A stretch of 64,000 bases of DNA, taken from assembly GCA_903844155.1 (NCBI GenBank), contig CAIMSU010000228.1, positions 1-64,000 of the forward strand, given 5' to 3'. Shown one piece after another: positions 48,121 to 58,810 of the stretch. Origin of the DNA: an uncultured Pseudomonadota bacterium. Lineage in GTDB: Bacteria; Myxococcota_A; UBA796; SXON01. The first letter of the stretch is position 1, and each line of letters begins with the position of its first letter. Under the pieces are notes generated by a model that was not told the origin of the DNA, did not search any database, and saw only the letters and a list, made by a program, of their open reading frames with translations. Both the position numbers and the translations under genes were made by a program.

Positions 48121-48969
48121 ATGCCCATCTACCACCTCACCGCCCGCTCCCGCGGCTGGCTCTACACCGCGGACTTCGAGGCCGCCCACCTCTGGGATCT
48201 GCTCCGCGCCGCCTTCCCCGAAGCCCTGGCGTGCTGCCTCATGCCCGACCACATCCACCTGCTCCTGCCCCACGCGGACCCTGCCCACCGGCTCGCCCGC
48301 GTGCGCCGCGGCTACACGCGTTGGCTTGGGCGGCGGCCGCGATGGCTTCGTCAGCCGTTCGCGTGGGCAGAGCCCGGTGCCCCCGTCGAACTCGCGCCCG
48401 ATCCCGGGCACACACGCAGAACCATTCGGTACATCCTGCTCAATCCATGCCGGGCCGGACTGGTTCGGGACCCCCTGGCTTGGGTCTGGAGCACCCATCG
48501 GGACGCCGTTGGGTTGGTCGCAAACCCATGGGTCAACCAGCGGAATCCCGCGTCCTTCCACGCCTACGTCTCCGGGGACCCGACCGTGGACATCGCCGGC
48601 ACTGCGCTGCCGACCGTACAGGGCGGAAAGCACGCGTTGTCCGCCATCAGTCGCGGCGTCGGCGCCGTCCTGCGGATGCCGGCCCCCGAGGTGACGGTCG
48701 GCGCGCCTCGAACGCTCGCTCTCCAGACGGCGGGAGCGTTCGGCCACACGGACGTTCGGGTGCTTGCGGACTGGGCAAACTGCTCCATCCGCGCGGCCCA
48801 GCGTGGGATCGCCGCTCCAACGAGCCCCTGGCAAGCACGCGAACCTGTCCTCGACGCCTGCCTCCGATGCACCGGGGATGACCGCTTCGAAGGCCCACAA
48901 TCTGGCGACCTGCCCCGGACCATGGCATGGCAGGCCTATGCGCGCCGACGCGCGGAAAAACCACGCTGA
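48121..48969 (+). CDS. REP-associated tyrosine transposase (Y1/HUH family)
   Basis: 282 aa from ATG 48121 (MPIYHLTARSRGW). HUH motif in CLMPDHIHLLL, and RYILLNPCRAGLVRDPLAW is the classic helix after the active site in this family; the catalytic tyrosine lies nearby. The C-terminal ~120 residues (VLRMPAPEVTVGAPRTLALQTAGAFGHTDVRVLADWANCSIRAAQRGIA) look like a DnaA-type or other helix-turn-helix DNA-binding domain, as in many long family members. Such proteins are domesticated single-copy transposases that act on REP palindromes. No IS ends surround the gene. REP-like palindromes do exist in this window but ~34 kb away in the toxin array. Confidence 0.8.
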   Translation: MPIYHLTARSRGWLYTADFEAAHLWDLLRAAFPEALACCLMPDHIHLLLPHADPAHRLARVRRGYTRWLGRRPRWLRQPFAWAEPGAPVELAPDPGHTRRTIRYILLNPCRAGLVRDPLAWVWSTHRDAVGLVANPWVNQRNPASFHAYVSGDPTVDIAGTALPTVQGGKHALSAISRGVGAVLRMPAPEVTVGAPRTLALQTAGAFGHTDVRVLADWANCSIRAAQRGIAAPTSPWQAREPVLDACLRCTGDDRFEGPQSGDLPRTMAWQAYARRRAEKPR

Positions 48970-48972
48970 CCC

Positions 48973-49497
48973 CTACTTGTTGTCCTCCACGCGAAAGCTG
49001 TCGTGACACCCCGAGCACGCGTCACCGACCTGGGTCAACGCCAGCTTCGTGGCCGGGAGATCGCCGGTCTGGGCGGCCGCGGTGACAGCCGCCGTAGCAT
49101 CGTTGTACTTCTTGATGGCGTTGGAAAACCCGATTTGATTCGTCCACAGCTCCGGCTTCGCGCCAGTGTCCACGACATCGGGCCCCGTCCCAGCCGGGAA
49201 AAGCTCGGCCAAAGGCGCCGATGCCAGCACCGTCGCATACCCCGGAAGGTCCTGTGGTCGTGCGATCTGCCCGCCCGCCACGAGGTTTGCGAGCTTCATG
49301 TTCTTCCCGAGGTCCTGCATCACGACGCTGCGGTAGGTGACCATGCTCTTTGCCTGGGCCTTTGTCGGCAATGTCGCAGTCGCGTCTGGCGCGGTGGTCG
49401 GCGTCGTGCTGGTTGCGGGGCTCGCCGCTTTCGCACCGCCAAGCAGGGGGAACGCGATCATCAAGAGCAGTACGGACAGGGTGGGTGCGTGCTTCAT
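48973..49497 (-). CDS. Cytochrome c'-type (class II) c-type cytochrome
   Basis: 174 aa from ATG 49495–49497 with GGAG upstream; an earlier ATG is possible but worse. Signal peptide residues 1–25 (LSVLLLMIAFPLLGGAKA). After a Thr/Ala/Pro-rich linker comes a four-helix bundle (TYRSVVMQDLGKNMKLANLVAGG, DLPGYATVLASAPLAELFP, TNQIGFSNAIKKYNDAT), and at the very end GDACSGCHDSFRVED gives the CxxCH haem site at 161–165, the C-terminal place typical for cytochrome c'. The protein should be periplasmic. It stands alone. Confidence 0.88.
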   Translation of the reverse strand: MKHAPTLSVLLLMIAFPLLGGAKAASPATSTTPTTAPDATATLPTKAQAKSMVTYRSVVMQDLGKNMKLANLVAGGQIARPQDLPGYATVLASAPLAELFPAGTGPDVVDTGAKPELWTNQIGFSNAIKKYNDATAAVTAAAQTGDLPATKLALTQVGDACSGCHDSFRVEDNK

Positions 49498-49544
49498 GTG
49501 GGCTCCAGCCACGTGCTAACCCCGCCCGCCCCTCGGCCCATCCG

Positions 49545-49790
49545 TCAGCGCGCGGGTGCGCCGAACGTCAGGGTGATGACCGGACCGCTGCGCCGACTGG
49601 GGCTCGCGGGTGCCTCGTCCATCGCAAGAACCCGCTCGGGCGACTCCACACCGCGCCGGCTCGGGACCTCCACGTGCAGGCCAGCGTTCGCAGCACGGAG
49701 CGCTTCCCGGCTTTCTCCATGGGTATTTGGCACGCTCACGCACGTGTAGAGTGCTCGGACGGCCTCGGCAGGGAGCTCTTCGATGTCCAT
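49545..49790 (-). CDS. Small unknown protein
   Basis: 81 aa from ATG 49788–49790 (MDIEELPAEAVRALYTCVSVPN), which has GGAG seven bases upstream. It carries two strands near the ends and a charged middle, ending in GPVITLTFGAPAR. No signal peptide and no family known to me. The ribosome binding site and the composition support coding. Confidence 0.5.
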   Translation of the reverse strand: MDIEELPAEAVRALYTCVSVPNTHGESREALRAANAGLHVEVPSRRGVESPERVLAMDEAPASPSRRSGPVITLTFGAPAR

Positions 49791-49895
49791 GGGGTACTCC
49801 AGTGAGTGTATCTTCCACCGTTGCTGTTGGCATGTCAAGGCCAATTTTCCGTCGACCCCCTCTCGGCGCGTCCTGAACCGGATACGCCCGGCTTC

Positions 49896-50291
49896 ATGAC
49901 CGCCGACCTGTGGACCGTCTTCGCCGCCTGCATCCTACCTTATGTCCCGTACATGATCGTCGCGACGTTCAAATGGCAGCGCGGCATCTACGACGCGAAC
50001 AACCCGCGGGCCTCCAACGACCAGCTCGAGGGCTGGTCTCTACGCGCAAAAGGCGCCGAACTGAACTCCTGGGAAGCGCTCGCCAGCTACCTCGCCGTCA
50101 CCTTTATCGCGTACCAGACGCCCGCCGACCGGACCCTGCTCGCGAGCCTCGGCGTGGCCTGGGTCGCGTCCAGGCTACTCTACTTCACGGCCTATATCGC
50201 CGGTAAAGGCGGGGTCCGTATCTTGATGTGGTCCATCGGCATCGCGCTCATGTTGGCGCGGTTCGGCCTCGCGGTGACCGCCGGATCCTGA
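49896..50291 (+). CDS. MAPEG-family membrane protein
   Basis: 131 aa, ATG at 49896. Four membrane segments: ~4–22 (LWTVFAACILPYVPYMIVA), ~60–78, ~85–105 (LLASLGVAWVASRLLYFTAYIAG), ~110–128. NPRA between segments 1 and 2, followed by W…R…A…NSWEALA, is the conserved glutathione-binding-type pattern of bacterial MAPEG proteins. Function is likely membrane-bound glutathione/eicosanoid-type metabolism, not known in detail for bacterial members. Confidence 0.85.
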   Translation: MTADLWTVFAACILPYVPYMIVATFKWQRGIYDANNPRASNDQLEGWSLRAKGAELNSWEALASYLAVTFIAYQTPADRTLLASLGVAWVASRLLYFTAYIAGKGGVRILMWSIGIALMLARFGLAVTAGS

Positions 50292-50375
50292 TGGCGGCCT
50301 TGCTCGGCCCGGCGCCGGCGAAAGATCCGCCACGGAACGGCCGTTCGCCCCCGCGCGGGCGCGTTGCCCTGACGC

Positions 50376-50765
50376 TCAGCGCGCGGACAGCTTCCCGTCG
50401 TTCTCCACCACCACGCCGTCCACCAGGAACGTGACCTCCTGCATCGACGCGCCGCGGAGCTTGCCGTTCGCGTAGCCGGGCACCGTCGCAAGGACATTAC
50501 CATTGTTCAATGAGGCATAGTTCTGGGGGAAGTGCGGTACGCCGTTGATTACCAGGAGCGGCGCCCTCTCGTCGTCGCTCACCAACGCCCCGGGATTGGA
50601 CGAGTAGATGGGCAGGATGACGGGGTCGGAGTCGGGTTCGGGGGTGATGAAGGTGCCTGAGGCTGCGAGGGGATCGCAGGTATTGCACGCCCCTGGCTCG
50701 GGGCACTGGGGCGTGGCCACGGCATCAGCAGCGAGCGCGTGTGCAAGGCCAAAAGCGAGGATCAT
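50376..50765 (-). CDS. Secreted protein of unknown function
   Basis: 129 aa, ATG 50763–50765 with GGAG upstream. A short signal peptide (MILAFGLAHALAADA) precedes a Cys-containing segment (CPEPGACNTCDP) and a β-rich domain (DPVILPIYSSNPGALV, APLLVINGVPHFPQN, VTFLVDGVVVENDGKL). It lies 21 bases after the ExbD-like gene on the same strand, so it may be co-transcribed and act in the envelope. No family recognised. Confidence 0.6.
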   Translation of the reverse strand: MILAFGLAHALAADAVATPQCPEPGACNTCDPLAASGTFITPEPDSDPVILPIYSSNPGALVSDDERAPLLVINGVPHFPQNYASLNNGNVLATVPGYANGKLRGASMQEVTFLVDGVVVENDGKLSAR

Positions 50766-50786
50766 GGAAGCTCCGGAGTGCTGAAA

Positions 50787-51260
50787 TCATAGCCCCGAAG
50801 GCGCGCCACCCGCGAGTAAAGTTTGTGTGTACCCGTGCTCTCGGGTGAGGTCGAGCGCCGCGACCATCTGCTCGTAGGGCACGCCGTCGTCGGTGTTGAG
50901 GACGACCTGCGCGGCGTCCGTGTCACCGTCGGGCGCGCGTCCGATGACCTCGCTCACCCGTCGCCAGTCCTGCGCTCCGGCGATCATCGGCACCAGCACG
51001 CCATCCTCGACGGTGTGCCCGACCCACACACCCGCGGCTTCGACGTGCAGGGTGAGCGGTGGAGCGGGCGGGTTGGGGTCGTCGATCGGGTTCGGCGGGG
51101 ACAGCGATTGTTCCACGTCAATCGCCGATAGTTGCGTCCACACCGCGCCGAGCATCAGGAACGCGATGAGGCAGGAAAGAAAGTCGATGAACGGGACGAC
51201 GTTGAGGTCAACGCCCATCGGCTTACGCCCGCCAGCGGCGGGACTGATGGAAATGCTCAT
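50787..51260 (-). CDS. ExbD/TolR-like biopolymer transport protein
   Basis: 157 aa, ATG 51258–51260 with GGAG upstream. The N-terminal tail and single membrane helix (VDLNVVPFIDFLSCLIAFLMLGAVW, ~18–43) follow the ExbD/TolR pattern, including the functional Asp in the helix (FIDFL). The periplasmic part ends in the usual β-α domain (AQVVLNTDDGVPYEQMVAALDLTREHGY). In known systems it forms a proton-driven motor with an ExbB/TolQ partner that powers TonB or Tol; no partner gene is adjacent here. Confidence 0.88.
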   Translation of the reverse strand: MSISISPAAGGRKPMGVDLNVVPFIDFLSCLIAFLMLGAVWTQLSAIDVEQSLSPPNPIDDPNPPAPPLTLHVEAAGVWVGHTVEDGVLVPMIAGAQDWRRVSEVIGRAPDGDTDAAQVVLNTDDGVPYEQMVAALDLTREHGYTQTLLAGGAPSGL

Positions 51261-51358
51261 GAAAGCTCCGGGATTCTCCGGTCAGTCACTCGTGCGGCGC
51301 GCAGGTTCCCCCGCGTTCGCCGATTGACCATCGCTTTGCAAGCCCGCGGCTCCCGGAC

Positions 51359-52852
51359 CTACACCCGCGGCAGCCAGACGGCGAATTTCGCGCCTTTGCC
51401 GGGCTCACTCTCGACCGTCACCCGACCCTTGTGCGCGCTGACGATCGCTTTCACGATCGCCAGTCCCAGCCCGCTGCCCTCCGCACGCCGGGTCTGCATG
51501 AGATCCGGCCGGTAGAACTTCTCGAAGATGCGCTTTCGCTCCTCGCGCGGGATCCCCGGTCCGTCGTCGGCGACGGAGATCGTCACACCGCCTCGGTCTA
51601 CGCGCGCGTCCACGGCAATGTGCGTGCCCCCGTACTTCCGGGCGTTGGACAACAGGTTCAGGAACACCTCGACCAGCGCATCCTCGTCGCCAAGCACGCT
51701 CGGGAGGCCCTCGGGCACGTGGGAGGTGAGCTCCACGGGCTTGTCCAGTTGTACCGTCTGGAAAGCCGCGAGCGAGGCCTCCACGACGCGTCGCGCCGTC
51801 AGCGGCTCCATCTCGTAGAGCCGTCGCCCGGCCTCCAACCGTGCCCACGACAGGACGCGCTCGATCTTCCTCGTCAAACGCTCGCTCTCGTCGGCCACGA
51901 TGCCGAGGCACTCCTGCACCCGCTCCGGCTCCGTCACCCGGCCGCTCTGCAAGGTCTCAACGAACAGCCGGATGGACGTCAGCGGTGTCCGTAGCTCGTG
52001 CGAGACGTTCGCGACGAACTCGGTTTGCAGGCGTGCGAGGCGGATCTGCTCGGCAACGGCACGCCCCATCAACGTGATCCCCGTCACGACCAGCGCGGCC
52101 AGCACCAGCACCACGGCGATCGTCCCGGTGTTTGACGGGCCAGCCGCGCCCGCCTTGGCGGTGACGGTGATTCGCCATTGGTCAAACGGCGGCGCCAGCG
52201 GGCGGTCCACCTCGGCGCTCGCGTCGGACCGCCGGGCCAATTCCTCGCGCAGCGAGTCGATGGACACGGGCGTCGCAGACGTGTCGACGAGGGCGGGGGC
52301 AATGTGATAGACCGCTTGCTCGGTCGAGAATTGTCGGGTGACGATCCCGGGCACCACGATCGCGTCGAGCGCGGCGACGTTGACCCGGTAGGCAATGACA
52401 CGCCCCGTTCGCACCAGCGAAAGCGCGATCGTGCCGCTGTCCGGCGTTCGGATGAACGTGAGGGGTGCACGCGGGGTCAGGCCGGCCACCGCCCGTTCGA
52501 GCGTGCCGTCGGGCAGGCTCTGCGTGAGCGTCGGGTCGTCGAGGAGCCAGGCGCGGTCGATGACGCTGCCCGGGTGAACGGTGCGTTGAAGCTCGTCGCC
52601 CAGCCGATCGTCGGGCACGTCGGTGAGCGCAGCGCGGAGCGACGCATCCTCCTCGCCGAGCCGTTGGAGGATGCCCTGTTCCACCGCGGCGGCCTGAAGC
52701 AAATACCGCTCCCGAAGCCGCGCCTCGACGGCGTCGTGCTGGTTCTTCAGCCCCGAGATCCCGTACGCGACGAGTCCGAGCGTCGGCAGGACCACCAGCG
52801 CGACGAGGAACCAGAAGATCCAGCGCCGCTCGACGGTGATTTGCGGCCTCAT
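51359..52852 (-). CDS. Membrane sensor histidine kinase
   Basis: 497 aa. Helix 1 ~11–33 (IFWFLVALVVLPTLGLVAYG), a ~205-residue periplasmic sensor part, and helix 2 ~245–265 (TIAVVLVLAALVVTGITLMG). The HisKA domain has VSHELRTPLTSI with phospho-acceptor H285; the catalytic domain has NLLSNARKYG (N box), VADDGPGIP (G1), FEKFYRP (F box) and GSGLGLAIV (G2), all intact. No response regulator is adjacent, so this is an orphan kinase. It sits 41 bases after rpoD on the same strand but probably has its own role in envelope sensing. Confidence 0.92.
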   Translation of the reverse strand: MRPQITVERRWIFWFLVALVVLPTLGLVAYGISGLKNQHDAVEARLRERYLLQAAAVEQGILQRLGEEDASLRAALTDVPDDRLGDELQRTVHPGSVIDRAWLLDDPTLTQSLPDGTLERAVAGLTPRAPLTFIRTPDSGTIALSLVRTGRVIAYRVNVAALDAIVVPGIVTRQFSTEQAVYHIAPALVDTSATPVSIDSLREELARRSDASAEVDRPLAPPFDQWRITVTAKAGAAGPSNTGTIAVVLVLAALVVTGITLMGRAVAEQIRLARLQTEFVANVSHELRTPLTSIRLFVETLQSGRVTEPERVQECLGIVADESERLTRKIERVLSWARLEAGRRLYEMEPLTARRVVEASLAAFQTVQLDKPVELTSHVPEGLPSVLGDEDALVEVFLNLLSNARKYGGTHIAVDARVDRGGVTISVADDGPGIPREERKRIFEKFYRPDLMQTRRAEGSGLGLAIVKAIVSAHKGRVTVESEPGKGAKFAVWLPRV

Positions 52853-52893
52853 GCTGGACGGGTATCCGCTCGCCGGCGGGCGCGTACGGGTCC

Positions 52894-54627
<1,734 letters not shown>

Positions 54628-54639
54628 TCACGGTCCATG

Positions 54640-56496
54640 CTAGGTGTCTCGAAGGGGGCGGGAGGGGCGAGGCAGGCGGGACAGCGCTGCATTTATCTCT
54701 TGGCGGCGCGCGTTGAGACCAGAAAGTGCGATCAGGTTGTCCCTATAACTTGACTTGTCACCAGATTTGCCGCAAGCCGCGATCATCGCGCTCTGCTCAC
54801 GGATTTTTGCTTCGACGGCCGTGCGCTCCATCCGCAGGATCACGTCGGTCGCCGTGATTATGGCATCTTCTTCCTTGATCGTTCCCTCGATGGCCGCGAT
54901 CGCGCGCAGCGTGCGCGCCAGATCCGGCGCCGTCGTGTCGAGATCCCCGACCACATCGGCGAAAGGCGCCCCGGTGCCCAGGCGGTGCATGGCCGCGAGC
55001 ACATCCTCCCGCTCGCAGATCCAGTCGGGATCGATATTCGCCAGGAGCGGCCAGACGTCCTGCGGACGACGGATGAGCGCCCAGAGCAGGTGGGAGAGCT
55101 CCTTCGGGGGCACCCATCGCTCTGGCGCGGGGGTGCGGGCCGATTCCGCGCTCTCGATGGACCGGCCGCCGCTGGGGAACGCGCGCGCCCGCACCTCGTC
55201 CGCGCGGAGGTTGAGCAGCCCGGCAACGTAGAGGGTCGCGGTCTCTCGCACCCCGACGCTCGGCAGATCCCGCAGGAATTCGACTGCCCGATTGAGCACG
55301 CGGTCCTTGGCTGCGCTGTCCCGGCCTTCTTCCTCGACGATCCGCCGCACGACCATCTGGATCAGGTCCTCGCCGGCGCCCAGGAGCGTCTCGAATGCCG
55401 CGGCGCCGTTCCTCTGGATGTACTCGTCGGGGTCCTTGCTCGCGCCAAGGTCCAGGCGGAACGCCGATATCTGGGCGGCCTGGAGCAGCGGCAGTGACTT
55501 CTGCGCCGCGCGCAACCCGGCCGCGTCGCTGTCGAAGAGGGCGTAGACCTTGCGGGTGTGGCTCTGGATGCGCTCGACGTGCCGTTCGGTGAGCGCCGTG
55601 CCGCACGTCGCGACCGCCTCGCCGAAGCCGGCCTGCCACAGGCTCACGGCGTCGAAGTACCCTTCAACGAGGATGAGTCGGCCTTTACGCTGGGCCTGGG
55701 CGCGCGCCCACGAGAGGCCGTACAGGACCTCGCCCTTCTTGTAGATCGGGGATTCGGGGCTGTTGAGGTACTTCGGGCCGGGATCCTTGCCGGGCGGCGC
55801 GCCGGGTGGGTCGGGGAGGAGGCGTCCGCCGAACGCGATGGGCCGGTCGCGGTCGTCGAGAATGGGGAAGATCAAGCGGTTGCGGAAGACGTCGTAGACC
55901 CCTTCGTCGCCAGGCCCCCGTGTCTCCCGACGCTTCAATAATCCCGCTTGTACCCCGAGCTGCGGCGGGATTCGCTGCGTCCGGAGGTGGCGGTCGAGCC
56001 GGTCCCAGCCGTCTGGCGCGAAGCCGATGCGGTACTTCTGTGCCGTCTCGGTGGTGACGCCGCGTTTCTCCAGGTAGTCCCTCCCAGGTTTGCCCTCGGG
56101 GAGCACGAGCAGCGTCTTCACGAACAGCGCGCACGCCGACTCGCAGACGGTGTACAGGTCCTGTCGCGCGGTGGCCCTGGCCTTCTCCTCAGGCGTCAGG
56201 TCGCGCTCCGGCAGCGTCACGCCCGCCGCCTGCGCGAGGTCCTTCACGGCCTCCACGAACGTGAGCCCGCGCGTCTTCATCACGAACGTGATGGCGTCCC
56301 CCGACGTCCCGCAGCCGAAGCAGTGGAAGAACCCCTTGTGCGGAATGACGTTGAAGCTCGGGGATTTCTCGTTGTGGAATGGGCACAGTCCAACGAGCGC
56401 ACTCCCGTTGCGCTTGAGCGCGACGGTCTGCCCGATCAGGGCTGCGATGTCCGTGCGCGCGCGGACCTCCTCGACCGACTCTTTCGGGAACGCCAT
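54640..56496 (-). CDS. dnaG: DNA primase DnaG
   Basis: 618 aa. The N-terminal zinc-ribbon has CPFHNEKSPSFNV and CFGCGTSGDAITFVM (the CHC2 finger); the catalytic core has the RNA-polymerase part (YRIGFAPDGWDRL … FRNRLIFPILDDRDRPIAFGGR) and the Toprim fold with LILVEGYFDAVSLWQAG and YALFDSDAAGLRAA. The C-terminal ~150 residues are helical and would bind DnaB. It makes primers for replication. It overlaps nothing, and the next gene upstream ends three bases before its start. Confidence 0.97.
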   Translation of the reverse strand: MAFPKESVEEVRARTDIAALIGQTVALKRNGSALVGLCPFHNEKSPSFNVIPHKGFFHCFGCGTSGDAITFVMKTRGLTFVEAVKDLAQAAGVTLPERDLTPEEKARATARQDLYTVCESACALFVKTLLVLPEGKPGRDYLEKRGVTTETAQKYRIGFAPDGWDRLDRHLRTQRIPPQLGVQAGLLKRRETRGPGDEGVYDVFRNRLIFPILDDRDRPIAFGGRLLPDPPGAPPGKDPGPKYLNSPESPIYKKGEVLYGLSWARAQAQRKGRLILVEGYFDAVSLWQAGFGEAVATCGTALTERHVERIQSHTRKVYALFDSDAAGLRAAQKSLPLLQAAQISAFRLDLGASKDPDEYIQRNGAAAFETLLGAGEDLIQMVVRRIVEEEGRDSAAKDRVLNRAVEFLRDLPSVGVRETATLYVAGLLNLRADEVRARAFPSGGRSIESAESARTPAPERWVPPKELSHLLWALIRRPQDVWPLLANIDPDWICEREDVLAAMHRLGTGAPFADVVGDLDTTAPDLARTLRAIAAIEGTIKEEDAIITATDVILRMERTAVEAKIREQSAMIAACGKSGDKSSYRDNLIALSGLNARRQEINAALSRLPRPSRPLRDT

Positions 56497-56499
56497 GAT

Positions 56500-57219
56500 C
56501 TACCAGTACTTTTCGAAGTGGATGCGCTTGCGGTCGGCCCCGGCGGCCTTGAGCAGCTCGCGTGCCTCGGTGATCATCGCGCCGTTCCCGCAGAGATAGT
56601 ACCGGTCGGATTGGGCGATCTCGGGGAGGTGGGCGGTGATCCGGCCGCGGAGGCAGTTTCGCCAGGGGTGCTCGACGACTGTCGGCTGGGAGAGGCAGAT
56701 CGCGTAGCTGAGATCGAGCTTCTGGGCGAGGCGGTCCAGCTCCTCGACGCCGAACACGTCCTCCTTGTCGCGGCAGCCGAACAGGAGGCGAAAGCGGCGC
56801 GGATCGCCGGTGCGTGCTGCAACAGAGAGCATCGCGTGGAACGGGGCGAGGCCAGTGGACGTGGCGAACATCCAGATGGTTCCAGGGTTTTTCGGGTCGT
56901 CGGCCGGGCGGAGGGTGAAGTGGCCGAACGGCCCGCGCAGGTGGATGGACGTGCCGACGGGGACGTCGCGCAGGTACTCGCTGGCTTGTCCGCCGGGAAA
57001 GAGCTTGATCGCGAACTCGAGGGAGCCGGGGGCGACGGGGTCGGACCAGATCGAGTAGCTGCGCTCGGGACGGGGCGCGGCGCCGGGGATCGTCAGGTTG
57101 ACGAAATGTCCAGCTTCAAAGGGTAGAGGAGCGTCGAGGGCGAGGGTGTAGAGCTTCGTGTCGCGGGCGAGCAGGCGCACGCTCGTGAGGACGGCGGTGC
57201 GGGCGGCGGCGGGGTCCAT
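56500..57219 (-). CDS. Ferredoxin-NADP+ reductase-like FAD/NAD(P)-binding oxidoreductase
   Basis: 239 aa from ATG 57217–57219. An FAD-binding barrel with RSYSIWSDP is followed by the nucleotide-binding half with GTIWMFATSTGLAPFHAML and RYYLCGNGAMITEAREL, and the protein ends in HFEKYW, the aromatic C-terminus that stacks on FAD in bacterial ferredoxin/flavodoxin reductases. It should transfer electrons between NADPH and a ferredoxin or flavodoxin. It is placed 3 bases ahead of dnaG, so it may be first gene of that operon. Confidence 0.88.
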   Translation of the reverse strand: MDPAAARTAVLTSVRLLARDTKLYTLALDAPLPFEAGHFVNLTIPGAAPRPERSYSIWSDPVAPGSLEFAIKLFPGGQASEYLRDVPVGTSIHLRGPFGHFTLRPADDPKNPGTIWMFATSTGLAPFHAMLSVAARTGDPRRFRLLFGCRDKEDVFGVEELDRLAQKLDLSYAICLSQPTVVEHPWRNCLRGRITAHLPEIAQSDRYYLCGNGAMITEARELLKAAGADRKRIHFEKYW

Positions 57220-57757
57220 CGGTGAGGGTGGGGTATCAAGGCGGGGGCACCGAGAGAGGCGCGAGGGGAGGGAGGGGAGATTGAACCGCGAAGGCGCCAA
57301 GCCGCAAAGGAAGCGAGGAAGAGCGGTTAGAAGGCGAATCTGCGACGACAGGGCTCAACGCCCGGAGATCTGCATGTAGAGCGGAAGGGCCGGGATCGAG
57401 GGGATCACCCCTGGAGTGCTGGTTGCGGGAGTCGGCGGGCGCTCGGTGGCGGCGCAGCCGAGGGCGCGGGGAAATTGAACCGCCAAGAACGCCAAGAACG
57501 CCAAGGAGGAGGAGAAGAGCAGTGAGGAGCTTGATCTACGACGACGGGGTCCAACGCCTCCCCACGGCCTCAAGATGGAGAGAAGCCAGATCTACCACTT
57601 TCGGCGTTGTCAGCTTCTGGGGCATTCCGATGCACCAGAAGTGACGTTGTCGAAAGTGGTAGATCCCTGGACGGGCGGGGGTGGTGGTGATCACCCGGCG
57701 TCGTGGTCGCTGTCCTCGGGTGGGGTCGCGTTACGGAGAGCGAGGTTCGGAGGCGTC
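57220..57757. other. Intergenic region with duplicated repeat units and a long inverted repeat
   Basis: 538 bases. Two related units start at ~57275 and ~57474 with TTGAACCGC[C/G]AAG and continue with CGCCAAG-type repeats, then GAAGAGC and CGACGAC…CAACGCC, in the same order about 200 bases apart. A third, inverted relative (CTTGGCG…CTCCTTGGCGG) lies beyond the next gene at ~58508–58566. No gene is visible. Confidence 0.5.
57590..57664. repeat. Long inverted repeat (ATCTACCACTTTCG arms)
   Basis: Perfect 14-base outer arms (ATCTACCACTTTCG … CGAAAGTGGTAGAT) with further inner pairing CTTCTGG/CCAGAAG. It could be a bidirectional terminator-like hairpin or a small mobile palindrome. Confidence 0.6.
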
Positions 57758-58471
57758 ATGTTCGGGTGCGCGTTCCTGGTGTCCGCTGCGATTGCGCTCG
57801 CCGGTCCGCCGAGTGGCATGATTCAAGGCACGCTGGTGGACGGTCAAGGGCGGCCGGTGCCCGGCGCGTCGGTGCTCCTGCTCTCGGAAGGTTCGCCGCA
57901 GCGTCAGTGGGAGACCCGGACAAACCTTGCAGGTGAGTTCCAGTTCTCGCACCTTCGAGTCGCCCGATATCGGATAGTCGGCATCGAGGATGGGGTGGGG
58001 GTTCGGGTTGACACCGAGGTTGGACGCGGGTTCAGCGCCGTCGTTGCGCTGGTTGTCCCGGCGGAAACCGACGTGGACGTCGACGGCGACACTCCCACCG
58101 TCGACGCGTCGGGCGCGAGCCGAACCACGGTGATGAACTCCGACTTTCTCTCCCGCATCCCCACCGGTCGCGCCTTCGGCGTCCTCCATTCCCCGCCCGC
58201 CTGCACCCACACGCGTCCAGCCCCCTCGTCGGGCACGATGTTCTCGCCCGCGACCCCCCGCGCAGATCAATCCGCCGCACCCGACGACCCCTGTTTCATC
58301 GTCAACGGCGCGCTTGACGAGGCCGTCGCTGTTGAGTCGCCGTCCGGCGCGGACGCCTACGCCTCGATCCCCGGCGTCACACCAACAATGTTCGCGGGCA
58401 CGCCGAACGCGGACGTAAACGTGATGGTCGACGGGGCGACGGTCGACAGGGAGGGATTCCTGTCCCGCTGA
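57758..58471 (+). CDS. Secreted carboxypeptidase-regulatory-like domain protein, TonB-receptor plug-like remnant
   Basis: 237 aa, ATG 57758 with GGAGG six bases ahead. Signal peptide ~1–17 (FGCAFLVSAAIALAG). Residues ~20–100 are a CarboxypepD_reg-like β-domain (GMIQGTLVDGQGRPVPGASVLLLSEGSPQRQWETRTNLAGEFQFSHLRVARYRI). After it come motifs of a TonB-receptor plug (VNGALDEAVAVESPSGADAYASIPGV…NVMVDGATVDREGFLSR), and the protein then stops. The ~600-residue barrel of such receptors is missing, so it is a truncated receptor or a plug-only secreted protein. Nothing remains of a barrel downstream. Confidence 0.65.
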   Translation: MFGCAFLVSAAIALAGPPSGMIQGTLVDGQGRPVPGASVLLLSEGSPQRQWETRTNLAGEFQFSHLRVARYRIVGIEDGVGVRVDTEVGRGFSAVVALVVPAETDVDVDGDTPTVDASGASRTTVMNSDFLSRIPTGRAFGVLHSPPACTHTRPAPSSGTMFSPATPRADQSAAPDDPCFIVNGALDEAVAVESPSGADAYASIPGVTPTMFAGTPNADVNVMVDGATVDREGFLSR

Positions 58472-58810
58472 CCGCCGCGCCCCCACTTCGCCGATGCGTG
58501 CTGTGACCGCTCCCTCTTCCTTGGCGAGCTTTGCGCCTTGATGTTCCTCCTTGGCGGTAGATTCTTCTCCCCCTCCCGACCTGTTACGATCCTCGGCGTG
58601 CATTTCATCACGCGGGGATACGAATTACGGGATGAGGATTGTAACGGCGCTGAGGAGCACGGCGGGGCTGGAGGCACAGAAGGGGACCGAAAGCCCCGCG
58701 CCCGACCGGAGGCCCGCAGCCGCCCGACCGAGCGCCGGGGCAAAAACAAGCGGGAGCGCCGGACCGACGGCTCAAACCGGCGAGGATGAGCCCCAGAAAT
58801 CCCCAAAACC
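58472..58810. other. Intergenic region
   Basis: 339 bases between convergent genes. It holds the inverted member of the CGCCAAG-type repeat family at ~58508–58566; otherwise I see nothing but Arg-rich shadow frames. Confidence 0.35.

Noticed and set aside
47908-48900. Upstream extension of the phage-type integrase frame
   Set aside because: Antisense to the Y1 transposase; the GTG at 47907 has a good GGAGG site.
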